NCBI GenBank assembly: GCA_902556425.1
Contig: CACDWG010000026.1
Span: forward strand, 1 to 16,050
Length of the DNA: 16,050 nt
Direction of reading: 5' to 3'
Source: UBA4421 sp002704225
GTDB lineage: Bacteria; Pseudomonadota; Gammaproteobacteria; Pseudomonadales; Azotimanducaceae
Shown here piece after piece: positions 8,302 through 15,254 of this stretch (the stretch's first letter is position 1; every line of letters begins with the position of its first letter). Position numbers and translations under genes: made by a program. The notes under the pieces were generated by a model. That model saw only the letters and a list, made by a program, of their open reading frames with translations. It ran no database searches and was not told where the DNA came from.

Positions 8302-9339
8302 ATGAACACACGCATATACCCCTTATTTCTCGGCGTTCTAGCAGTGAATGCCTGCAGCGAGGCCGGGCCAGTGACATCTGCGCTCGCGGCACCAAATCCG
8401 TTGTCCGTTACCGCCTTTGCCGAAACGGAGCCAGTGCCAGACAACGACGATGCAGCAGACGATCCCTACATCATGGTTACGCCGACCGGTAAAACCATCA
8501 TTGCAGGCACAAACAAACGTCGAGGCGTCGAGTTATACACCTTGCAAGGACAACGTTTGGCGTCAATTGATAGTGGTCGAGTTAACAATATCGATGGCTT
8601 TTACGACGAGAAAACTCAAACCTTTCACGTCGCCGGCAGCAATCGCACCAATGGGCAGGTCGATGTCTATCACGTGACCACGGCGCCTGATGACATTCAG
8701 CTTGCGCTAAGCTTTGACGTACCCCTGGAAGAACCTTACGGCCTATGTGTTTCACCAAATCTTATCTATGTTGGCGACAAAGACGGCAAGGTGCAGTCTT
8801 GGGGCTGGGACGGCAGCGGGCCGGTTGCGACCTATCTGTTTGAGTCACAAACCGAGGGCTGTGTTGTCGATACACAAAATAACCACTTGTATGTGGGCGA
8901 GGAGATGACCGGGATTTGGCGAGTCGATGTGTCTGGCGACGCCGCGCCAATCATGTTTGCACCCATCAGCGATACGCTCTTAGTCGGAGACGTTGAAGGC
9001 TTGGACATCTACAGTGCCGACAATCGCCGACTGCTTGTGGCGTCCAGCCAAGGTGATAGCACGTATATCGCCTACGATCTGGCCACGGCGGAGCTGCTGG
9101 CCAAGTTCGCCATAACACCCAGCGGCACAGGATCAAAAACAGAATCTATTGACGGAACCCAGGACACTGACGGTATCGCCGTTACCAACGCCAGCATCGA
9201 CGGACACCCTAAGGGATTACTCGTCGTGCAGGACGGTTTCAACGTCGATAGCTCGGGCTCTGCTGCAAACCAAAACTTCAAAGTCATTGATTGGCGTGAT
9301 GTGGAGGCCTTATTTACTGCTCGTGAGGTAAAAAAATAG
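8302..9339 (+). CDS. Beta-propeller phytase (3-phytase), probable lipoprotein
   Basis: The enzyme removes phosphate from phytate (inositol hexakisphosphate), a calcium-dependent reaction outside the cytoplasm. From the ATG at 8302 it has 345 residues (B. subtilis PhyC has 383). A signal peptide ends at Cys18 in LAVNAC, an imperfect lipobox. Family motifs follow in order: DDAADDPYI (49-57), NNIDGFY, SNRTNG, EGCVVDTQNNHLYVGEE, DVEGLDIY, ASSQGDSTY, DTDGIAV, GLLVVQDGFN and NFKVIDW. These carry the acidic residues that bind calcium and phosphate. An alternative ATG at 8269 has a better ribosome site (GAGGGAG) but lies in the terminator loop and would give a long basic n-region. I prefer 8302 for its compact signal peptide, though not firmly. 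It lies downstream of the TonB receptor, probably as its functional partner. Confidence 0.92.
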   Translation: MNTRIYPLFLGVLAVNACSEAGPVTSALAAPNPLSVTAFAETEPVPDNDDAADDPYIMVTPTGKTIIAGTNKRRGVELYTLQGQRLASIDSGRVNNIDGFYDEKTQTFHVAGSNRTNGQVDVYHVTTAPDDIQLALSFDVPLEEPYGLCVSPNLIYVGDKDGKVQSWGWDGSGPVATYLFESQTEGCVVDTQNNHLYVGEEMTGIWRVDVSGDAAPIMFAPISDTLLVGDVEGLDIYSADNRRLLVASSQGDSTYIAYDLATAELLAKFAITPSGTGSKTESIDGTQDTDGIAVTNASIDGHPKGLLVVQDGFNVDSSGSAANQNFKVIDWRDVEALFTAREVKK

Positions 9340-9370
9340 AGGCCAGCCGATACTGAGGTCTGACCGCTCC

Positions 9371-9398
9371 CCTAGAGACCGCGACAGGCGGCTCTAGG
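9371..9398. terminator. Hairpin between convergent phytase and glycosyltransferase genes
   Basis: CCTAGAG-A-CCGC (9371-9382) pairs with GCGGCTCTAGG (9388-9398), leaving one bulged A and a short loop. It lies between convergent genes and overlaps the stop codon of the glycosyltransferase. A position like this suits a two-way terminator, but neither strand has a T run, so intrinsic termination is uncertain. Confidence 0.45.
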
Positions 9399-10428
9399 AC
9401 TGCCCTGCAGCCGACGATTGTTCCAACTGCGAAATCACGACCAATTCTCTAGCGAACAACTCGCCTACGGCATCCCAGCCCTTCGTCAACGCGAAGCGGC
9501 GGCAGTTGTCTCTAGGTACCTGCAGCGCACGAGCCACCGCCAGACTTAAGTCTTCGTCGATTGCACCGTTCACGCCCTCTTGCACCACATCAACCGTGCC
9601 GGTTGCGGGATATCCAGCAACCGGCACACCGCAAGCCATTGCTTCAAGCATAACGATGCCAAAGGTGTCGGTTCGAGATGGAAAAACGAAGACATCGGCA
9701 TTGGCATAATGCTGTGCCAAATCCCTGCCGGTCTGATAACCAACCCACTGAGCTTCGGGATAGTCGGCTTGCAGCTTGGCGCGTGCTGGACCGTCGCCGA
9801 CAATCACCTTGGTACCATGCGTGGGTAGATCAAGCAACGCCTTGATGTTCTTTTCAACCGCCACCCTGCCCACGTACAACATAACGGGTTGAGCGGACTG
9901 CTCACAATCTGGGAGCCTAAGCTGTGGGGTAAACAGCTCGGTATCCACCCCTCTCGTCCATACAACCAAATTCTCCAAACCTCGTTGAGTCAGTTCGTCT
10001 CGCATACTTTGAGTCGTGACTAAGGTCGATTCCGCTGTCTTGTGAAACCAGCGCAAAAGCTGGTAGCCCCAGCTCAGAGGCATGCCAATACGTTCATTGA
10101 TGTACTCGGGGAACTTGGTATGTAAGGAGGTCGTGTATGGGAGGCCACGCTTTGTCAGATAGCCGCGTGCGATCAAGCCAATCGGGCCTTCCGTTGCTAT
10201 ATGCACGCAATCCGGTCCAAAGGACTCGATCAGCTTAGCGAACTTCCATAAATTCCACGCTAACGAGATCTCGGAATAGCCGGGCAACGCGACTGTTTTA
10301 AAGTCGCCGGGCTGTACGACCCGCACCTCGCAGCCATTGGCTTCCAAGTAGCTCTTCACATGTTTTAGCGTCGTCACAACGCCATTGATTTGAGGTGCCC
10401 ATGCGTCGGTTGCTATCAGGACTTTCAT
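9394..10428 (-). CDS. agt: GT4 glycosyltransferase, probable diacylglycerol glycosyltransferase (Agt-like)
   Basis: This 344-residue protein is a GT-B fold, family 4 glycosyltransferase, cytosolic or attached to the inner membrane. Visible motifs are INGVVTT near the N-terminus (14-20), SLHTKFPEYI (101-110), GRVAVEKN (187-194), VGDGPARAKL (210-219), and SRTDTFGIVMLEAMACG (251-267), which is the nucleotide-sugar site with Asp at the usual first Glu of E-x7-E. The ATG lies 11 bases after the stop of the metallophosphoesterase gene, so the two form an operon. In marine bacteria PlcP and Agt occur together: PlcP makes diacylglycerol from phospholipids and Agt attaches a sugar. The substrate assignment rests on this pairing. 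Related GT4 enzymes make other mannosyl or glucosyl products. Confidence 0.78.
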   Translation of the reverse strand: MKVLIATDAWAPQINGVVTTLKHVKSYLEANGCEVRVVQPGDFKTVALPGYSEISLAWNLWKFAKLIESFGPDCVHIATEGPIGLIARGYLTKRGLPYTTSLHTKFPEYINERIGMPLSWGYQLLRWFHKTAESTLVTTQSMRDELTQRGLENLVVWTRGVDTELFTPQLRLPDCEQSAQPVMLYVGRVAVEKNIKALLDLPTHGTKVIVGDGPARAKLQADYPEAQWVGYQTGRDLAQHYANADVFVFPSRTDTFGIVMLEAMACGVPVAGYPATGTVDVVQEGVNGAIDEDLSLAVARALQVPRDNCRRFALTKGWDAVGELFARELVVISQLEQSSAAGQS

Positions 10429-10439
10429 TGCCTTTATTC

Positions 10440-11276
10440 CTATGCAATATCTTGTTGGACGAAGGCTGCGCTGGAAATCTCACTGTCGTTCGACGTTGAC
10501 TTGGAAGAGCCTTTTTCAGCACCGTATTCGACCACTTCAAACTCACCATCGTGGGTGTGCACAATTGCCGTGCACGATTCCACCCAATCGCCACAGTTTA
10601 GATACTGAATGCCACTGATATTGAGATTCGCGGCCTTATGGATATGGCCGCATACAATGCCGGCGAACCCGCGTTGATGGCAAACCTCGGCCACCGTGCT
10701 CTCGAAATCACCCACATAGCTTACTGCTTGCTTAATCGAATCTTTGGCCCACTTCGACAACGACCAATAATCGTGCCCGAGCAGAGAACGAACCTTGTTG
10801 ATAACTACATTTAGGCGAAGCAGCAAGTTGTAGCCAATGTCACCGAGGGTTGCGACCCAACGAGCGCATTGAGTCACCACATCGTATTGGTCGCCGTGGA
10901 TTACCAAAAAGTCGCGGCCATCTTTGTTGTGCAAACGGTACTCATCGACGATTTCAATATTGTCGAACTTGAGAGCCCCATAGTTTCGGAGAAATTCGTC
11001 ATGGTTGCCTGTGATGTAGCGAACTTTGGTGCCACTTTTCGCGCGCCTCAGCAGATGCTGCATCACTTTTTCATGAGACTTAGGCCAATACACCCGACCA
11101 CGCATCTGCCAGCCATCGACGATGTCGCCGACTAGGAACAGTTGATCGCAGGTATTGTGCTCAAGAAAATCGAGAAGTCTTAATGCTTGGCAGCCGTAAC
11201 TGCCTAGGTGGACATCAGAGATGAAAATGGATCGATACTGGTTTGGAGAGAAAGAGGGCCGAGCTAGAGTGTTCAT
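10440..11276 (-). CDS. plcP: Calcineurin-like metallophosphoesterase, probable PlcP phospholipase C
   Basis: It likely hydrolyses phospholipid head groups to diacylglycerol during phosphate shortage, releasing phosphate. The 278 residues show the complete two-metal site: SDVHLG (Asp21, His23), GDIVDG (Asp51), GNHDE (Asn91, His92), HGD (His127) and GHIHK (His211, His213). The family is often labelled UDP-2,3-diacylglucosamine hydrolase (LpxH), but true LpxH is about 240 residues. The features VYWPKSH, WSLSKWAKD and CGDWVES here fit the PlcP-like group as I know it. The adjacent GT4 gene and the Pho-box-like site upstream support PlcP. The start is the ATG at 11276; the ribosome site is weak. 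Confidence 0.78.
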   Translation of the reverse strand: MNTLARPSFSPNQYRSIFISDVHLGSYGCQALRLLDFLEHNTCDQLFLVGDIVDGWQMRGRVYWPKSHEKVMQHLLRRAKSGTKVRYITGNHDEFLRNYGALKFDNIEIVDEYRLHNKDGRDFLVIHGDQYDVVTQCARWVATLGDIGYNLLLRLNVVINKVRSLLGHDYWSLSKWAKDSIKQAVSYVGDFESTVAEVCHQRGFAGIVCGHIHKAANLNISGIQYLNCGDWVESCTAIVHTHDGEFEVVEYGAEKGSSKSTSNDSEISSAAFVQQDIA

Positions 11277-11325
11277 ATCATTCCAAGCTGTAGGTTTCGA
11301 CTACGTTCACAATGTTTCTTTACGT

Positions 11326-11358
11326 TTATGCTAAGAATGTATGAAGTTTCTATGAAAC
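11326..11358 (-). promoter_or_regulatory. Pho-box-like direct repeats upstream of plcP-agt
   Basis: On the minus strand two 11-mers, GTTTCATAGAA (11358-11348) and ACTTCATACAT (11347-11337), share TTCATA one helical turn apart. A weaker third unit, TCTTAGCATAA, follows at 11336-11326 and could include the -10. The first 18 bases agree with the E. coli Pho box at 12 positions by eye. The site lies in the 142-base gap between ugd and plcP and faces plcP. Confidence 0.5.
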
Positions 11359-11418
11359 ATGCCGGTATCAGCTGCGTCACAGATGGCGTGGCGGCGACAC
11401 CTCCCAACGCCCAGAACA

Positions 11419-12624
11419 CTAGTTTTCGCGATACACGTCTCGACTGAAGACCTTATCCGCAACGTCACAGAGGTCCATCGTTTGTCTATTGGCTACGATC
11501 AGATCTGCGGTTACTTTGAATTCGTCCAAATTTGTCGTTACCTGAGAGCCAAAAAACGTATTCGCTTTAAGGGTCGGCTCATAAACAACCACGCAAATAC
11601 CCTTGGCCTTGATGCGCTTCATTACTCCCTGAATTGCTGACGAACGGAAGTTATCGCTGCCCTCTTTCATCGTCAGGCGATAAAAACCGACGACGCTTGG
11701 CCGACGTTTCAAAATTTCTTCTGCCACGAAATCTTTACGAGTCACATTCGAGGACACGACGGCCTTGATCAAGGTTTGAGGTATATGTTCGTAATTTGCC
11801 AGCAACTGCTTCGTGTCCTTCGGCAAACAGTAACCGCCATAGCCAAACGATGGGTTGTTGTAGCCGGTGCCAATACGGTCGTCTAAGCAGACGCCTTCAA
11901 TAATATTCCGCGTATCCAGCCGCCGCGCCAACGCGTAGGAATCGAGTTCGTTAAAAAAGGAAACCCGCATGGCAAGGTATGTATTGGCAAATAACTTAAC
12001 GGCTTCGGCTTCCGTTGAAGACATCAAAATAGACTCAACGTCCGGTTTTTCAGCAGCATCCGACAGCAGGCATGCAAACTGTCCGCTGTGGGCCGACTCA
12101 CTGCCAACAATGATTCTGGACGGGTGAAGATTGTCATGCAGGGCATTCCCCTCACGCAAAAACTCGGGAGAAAAGATGATCCGGTTCGTGGTGAAACGAC
12201 TTTGTAGGGTGGCCGTATAACCTACAGGCACCGTGGATTTGATGACGATCAGTGCGGTCGGGTTAACGCTAATCGCCTCACTCACCACCCCGTCGACTGA
12301 CGATGTGTCGAATCGATTGGAATCCGCGTCGTAATCGGTAGGCGTCGCAACAACAATATAATCCGCTCGCTTTAAGGCTTGCTTGGCGTCCGTCGTTGCG
12401 GTCAACGACAGCTCGTTTGTCGCCAGGCATCGCTCCAAACCCGCGTCAGAAATTGGTGCCTTTCTGCGGTTGATCTGACATACCCGCTCGGCGTCTATGT
12501 CCACAACCGTCACAATGTGATCCCGAGCAAACAGCACGGCCAATGACAAACCAACGTAACCTGCACCCACAATGACAATATTCTGTCGCGCTGGGTTCTC
12601 CTGCGTGTTGAGCGTGTTTTTCAT
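11419..12624 (-). CDS. ugd: UDP-glucose 6-dehydrogenase
   Basis: The enzyme oxidises UDP-glucose to UDP-glucuronate with two NAD in the cytoplasm. It has 401 residues, like the E. coli type (388). It shows the NAD-binding GAGYVG (20-25), KSTVPVG (129-135), SPEFLREG (152-159), and the catalytic Cys266 in FGYGGYCLPKD. In this setting its product may be the sugar donor for the glycosyltransferase downstream, giving glucuronosyl-diacylglycerol. Supply for an exopolysaccharide is the alternative, but no polysaccharide genes are seen here. It is separated from plcP by 142 bases, so it probably has its own promoter. The start is the ATG at 12624. The ribosome site is poor, so a slightly later start is possible. 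Confidence 0.95.
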   Translation of the reverse strand: MKNTLNTQENPARQNIVIVGAGYVGLSLAVLFARDHIVTVVDIDAERVCQINRRKAPISDAGLERCLATNELSLTATTDAKQALKRADYIVVATPTDYDADSNRFDTSSVDGVVSEAISVNPTALIVIKSTVPVGYTATLQSRFTTNRIIFSPEFLREGNALHDNLHPSRIIVGSESAHSGQFACLLSDAAEKPDVESILMSSTEAEAVKLFANTYLAMRVSFFNELDSYALARRLDTRNIIEGVCLDDRIGTGYNNPSFGYGGYCLPKDTKQLLANYEHIPQTLIKAVVSSNVTRKDFVAEEILKRRPSVVGFYRLTMKEGSDNFRSSAIQGVMKRIKAKGICVVVYEPTLKANTFFGSQVTTNLDEFKVTADLIVANRQTMDLCDVADKVFSRDVYREN

Positions 12625-12696
12625 GCTAGTAGTCGCACTTTCTGTTACATGATCTGCAATGTTGTTTCTATTTTGTTATGGATTTATTTCGCTTGA

Positions 12697-12714
12697 GTGT
12701 GGGTTTGGTGACAA
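12697..12714 (-). promoter_or_regulatory. Weak Pho-box-like site upstream of ugd
   Basis: The minus strand reads TTGTCACCAAACCCACAC (12714 to 12697). By eye 12 of 18 positions agree with the Pho box, including TGTCA and a CAY end, but the second repeat is poor. An A/T-rich -10-like TAAATC follows about 10 bases on. A chance match is quite possible. Confidence 0.3.
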
Positions 12715-12806
12715 AGCGAGTCGAACCGAGGGCCAGCTGATCACCATAGTGGGCCTGATCACGTCATAAGGCGCCCCAGCGCGGCGCTTGCCGCTACAGC
12801 CAAAAT

Positions 12807-12828
12807 GTTTCATATTTATGACATCAGT
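12807..12828 (+). promoter_or_regulatory. Pho-box-like site upstream of the small secreted protein
   Basis: The plus strand reads GTTTCATATTT then ATGACATCAGT, with TCAT/ACAT one turn apart. The first 18 bases match 13 of 18 Pho-box positions by eye. It lies about 60 bases before the ATG at 12889. It overlaps a longer in-frame reading that I reject as coding. The larger divergent intergenic region (12625-12888) also holds a short GCGCC/GGCGC hairpin (12771-12787) and two copies of CTGATCAC (12737, 12755). Confidence 0.42.
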
Positions 12829-12888
12829 GCTTTTGCAACAAAATTTTTACAAAAAAAGCCTGACAAAAAGAAGCTGGAGAGAGAAAAA

Positions 12889-13209
12889 ATGAAAACGCTA
12901 ATCACAATGATCCTCACCTTGGTAAGCACATCAGCGCTCGCAGATACAAGCATTAAGACATCACAAATCGAACGATGGGGTTATACCCAAGACCAATTGG
13001 TGCTGTTTACGCAGAGTGGCGAAAGCCTAAAAGTGACACCCAAGCTGTGCTCACTAACCGCTTTCAATGAAAAACTGTCCTCAGGCGTTGGAGTTGATAT
13101 CGACATCCCGGCATCGCGGATTCGTCAAAACGCACCGTTCTACGTTATCGAGGCGACCGAAAACGGCAAAGCCAAGATGAAATGCCGAATAGCGAGCGTC
13201 AACGTCTAA
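12889..13209 (+). CDS. Small secreted protein of unknown function (106 aa)
   Basis: I do not recognise this protein. The start is the ATG at 12889, with GGAGAGAG 9 bases upstream, giving a clean signal peptide (residues 1-18, cleavage after ALA). The frame is open 28 codons further up, but that part is lysine-rich and would bury the signal. The mature 88 residues contain two cysteines (Cys54 and Cys99) that could form a disulfide. There are no membrane segments and no repeats. It is alone between the divergent ugd and a terminator at 13278-13299, so it forms a single-gene transcript. Its place inside a phosphorus-acquisition cluster, with a Pho-box-like site ahead, suggests a periplasmic role in phosphate stress. 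This is inference only. Confidence 0.8.
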   Translation: MKTLITMILTLVSTSALADTSIKTSQIERWGYTQDQLVLFTQSGESLKVTPKLCSLTAFNEKLSSGVGVDIDIPASRIRQNAPFYVIEATENGKAKMKCRIASVNV

Positions 13210-13244
13210 CCAGTCTACTGCCTGAACTCTCTCGTAATAGAGCA

Positions 13245-13278
13245 AGAGCTGATCGTAAGCGAGAGCTGGTCGCAAAGG
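13245..13278 (+). repeat. Imperfect 17-bp tandem duplication
   Basis: AGAGCTGATCGTAAGCG (13245-13261) is followed at once by AGAGCTGGTCGCAAAGG (13262-13278), 13 of 17 positions equal. It lies between the stop of the small secreted protein and its terminator. It may be a simple slippage product. Confidence 0.5.
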
Positions 13279-13299
13279 ACCCGCCAAGGCGGGTCTTTT
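13278..13299 (+). terminator. Rho-independent terminator after the small secreted protein
   Basis: GACCCGC and GCGGGTC form a 7-bp G/C-rich stem around a CAAG loop, followed by four T. It is 70 bases downstream of the stop of the 106-residue protein. Confidence 0.85.
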
Positions 13300-13673
13300 G
13301 TCTGTCCAGCTTGAACACCCAACACCTCACGTGACACTGCGAGTTACGACCCTCAAATTCGGCTCACTATCCGCGATCTTTCGTTCACTCTTAGCCGAAG
13401 GATTCTCATGACGATCCCACGGTTTTTCGGCGAAGAGGCAATGAATGAGTCTTCCAAAAAGTTACGCTCGCCCTATTAAGATCTCTTCCTTCCCATAGTC
13501 CCTGAGCCTCGTTACTCTGAGCCGACTGATGTTGGGCCTGACGCAGGTAATTCAATTCAGAATTATGTATTTCCCGGCTTTAGGAAGGCTCAAGGAATCC
13601 TGCGGAATTTATTGAAAGATATAGAATCAAATTTGGAATTCACTAGCACTCCGGCGGACTTGCTGCTTTTGAC
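13300..13673. other. Intergenic stretch, possible decayed reading frame
   Basis: No convincing gene is present. The base composition from about 13440 to 13680 is more A/T-rich than in the surrounding genes. A plus-strand ATG at 13408 has an AAGGA ribosome site 5-6 bases ahead and runs 23 codons to TAA (13477). The same frame then stays open to 13848, overlapping the 3' end of the PhoX-like gene, with normal-looking residue use (RKAQGILRNLLKDIESNLEF). It could be a gene broken by one stop, or chance. No terminator for the PhoX-like gene is seen. Confidence 0.35.
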
Positions 13674-14996
13674 TCAAGACACGAAACGATCCCACTCCCC
13701 GGTAATTGCCAACGTGCGGGTAGGTGAAAACACGTTTACGAACAACACATTGCCATCAGGCGAAAAACACGCCCCCGCGAGCTCGGTCTGTAATCTTAAC
13801 CGAGCCATTTCATACGGTACGCCTTGGGGCGTTAGGCCACGTAAGTAATTATCGACAACTGCCGTGTACTGATCCTCGCAGACAACGAGATGCCCGTTTG
13901 GGGCGACCGTGATGTTGTCGCCACTGTTGAAGACCGTATGGGACCCACTTTCATAAAACAGCTCAACGGTATCAGAGGCATCGGCAATACCCGGCGTATA
14001 ACGAAACACTTGACCGCATTTTTCTTGCCCACCACTGGTAGAGCACACGAACACCTCACCATCACCGATATGAATGCCCTCACCCCGAGCGATAAGCGCT
14101 GCGCCTTTTACTGCCGCTTGGTATCGCAAGTCGTCCTTAGGAGACTCTACGTCCTGTAAATCCACCCACCGCACGGCAAACCTATGCCCGGCTACTACAG
14201 ACTGTTGCTCCCAATTACGCAGATCCTTCAGTTCATCTATCGCCATGGCCTGTAGCTTGCCACCCCGATGCAGGCTACCCCACTGCTCGGGCACGAAACG
14301 ATAGAGGACACCGTCGTCCCGATCTTCTGTGAGGTACACAATGCCGGATTTCGGGTCAACACAGGCCGCTTCGTGGTTGAACCGGCCCATGGCGCGCAAC
14401 GGCGCAGGGTTTACTAACCTCGATGCCTGAGCGGGCACTTCAAATATCCAACCATGGGACTGCCCAAGACCCTCGCCATAACGCTCACCGGGGTTTACCG
14501 GCGCTTCCTCGCAGGTTAGCCAGGTGTTCCAGGGCGTAACGCCTCCCGAACAGTTGCGGATGGTCCCACCGAGGGATCTAAACTCTCGTTTGACCGCCAA
14601 TGTTTTACTGTCCAACACGATATGCGTCGTGCCACCGGGCAACACGCGACCATGGCGCGTATCGAACCCTTCAGCAATCTGTGCGCCGTCATCGTCTTTA
14701 GGCCTCAGCTCGTGATTGCGCACCAGTATGAGTTCGCCATCTTCGCCTTGAAAACAGCCCATGCCATCTGCCTTGTCAGGCACTAGCGCACCATCGTCCA
14801 TCGCCTCACCCAACCGAGATAGCACTCGGTATTGAAAGCCTTCCGGCAAGTCGAGCAACCCGTTTGGATCTGACACCAACGGGCCATAACCGACAGCGCG
14901 TGGCACCTGGGTCAGACCCCGGTCACTGCAGCCCAGCATCGACAGCGCCGCAAACGCAGCCCCGGTTTGTTCAATAAAACGTCGGCGAGATTTCAC
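13674..14996 (-). CDS. PhoX/DUF839-family phosphatase, Tat-exported
   Basis: PhoX enzymes are Tat-exported, calcium- and iron-dependent alkaline phosphatases that free phosphate from organic esters. I place the start at GTG 14996-14994, with GGAG 8 bases upstream. The protein then begins MKSRRRFIEQTGAAFAALSMLGC, with the twin-arginine motif at residues 3-7 and a possible lipoprotein Cys23. The frame is open to an ATG at 15098, but those 34 residues would bury the signal. Family motifs are RNHE (93-96), RNCSGG (147-152), LTCEE (160-164) and GRFNHEA (204-210), the metal and phosphate ligands in PhoX as I recall. At 440 residues it is shorter than classical PhoX (over 600), so a DUF839 relative with another substrate is possible. 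A Pho-box-like site lies upstream. Confidence 0.85.
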   Translation of the reverse strand: MKSRRRFIEQTGAAFAALSMLGCSDRGLTQVPRAVGYGPLVSDPNGLLDLPEGFQYRVLSRLGEAMDDGALVPDKADGMGCFQGEDGELILVRNHELRPKDDDGAQIAEGFDTRHGRVLPGGTTHIVLDSKTLAVKREFRSLGGTIRNCSGGVTPWNTWLTCEEAPVNPGERYGEGLGQSHGWIFEVPAQASRLVNPAPLRAMGRFNHEAACVDPKSGIVYLTEDRDDGVLYRFVPEQWGSLHRGGKLQAMAIDELKDLRNWEQQSVVAGHRFAVRWVDLQDVESPKDDLRYQAAVKGAALIARGEGIHIGDGEVFVCSTSGGQEKCGQVFRYTPGIADASDTVELFYESGSHTVFNSGDNITVAPNGHLVVCEDQYTAVVDNYLRGLTPQGVPYEMARLRLQTELAGACFSPDGNVLFVNVFSPTRTLAITGEWDRFVS

Positions 14997-15120
14997 GCAT
15001 TTGTCTCCGGTCGTTGATGTGGGGTACGTGTTTGCGCACCTCGTTTTTGCCCCAGCTTCGTCGTCTTTCTCGCTTACCGCTCGTTCACAAAAACTCATAC
15101 ACGAAAATCTAGCCTAGCGA

Positions 15121-15139
15121 CGTGACAAAAATAAGACGA
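15121..15139 (-). promoter_or_regulatory. Pho-box-like site upstream of the PhoX-like gene
   Basis: The minus strand reads TCGTCTTATTTTTGTCAC (15139 to 15122), 13 of 18 Pho-box positions by eye, with a near-perfect second half TTGTCAC. A -10-like TAGGCT or TAGATT follows within about 15 bases. It lies about 125 bases before the GTG start. Confidence 0.45.
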
Positions 15140-15254
15140 AATTAACGTACAGAGCCGCTCATGCAACGTATCGCGGCAGTGCACTATTAGACAAAGAGGA
15201 ACAAAGGAACCGGTTCTCGCAGCCAACGCCATATCCGCGAGGCAATGGCTTTGT

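Noticed and set aside
10440..11276. LpxH (lipid A biosynthesis) identity for the metallophosphoesterase
   Set aside because: It is longer than LpxH, has PlcP-like segments, and forms an operon with a GT4 glycosyltransferase; shared metal motifs explain the usual label.
12805..12888. Upstream ATG (12805) as start of the small secreted protein
   Set aside because: The added 28 residues are lysine-rich, have no ribosome site, and would hide a clean signal peptide that begins at 12889.
14997..15098. ATG at 15098 as start of the PhoX-like gene
   Set aside because: The added 34 residues precede the Tat motif and are not signal-like; GTG 14996 has a well-placed GGAG.
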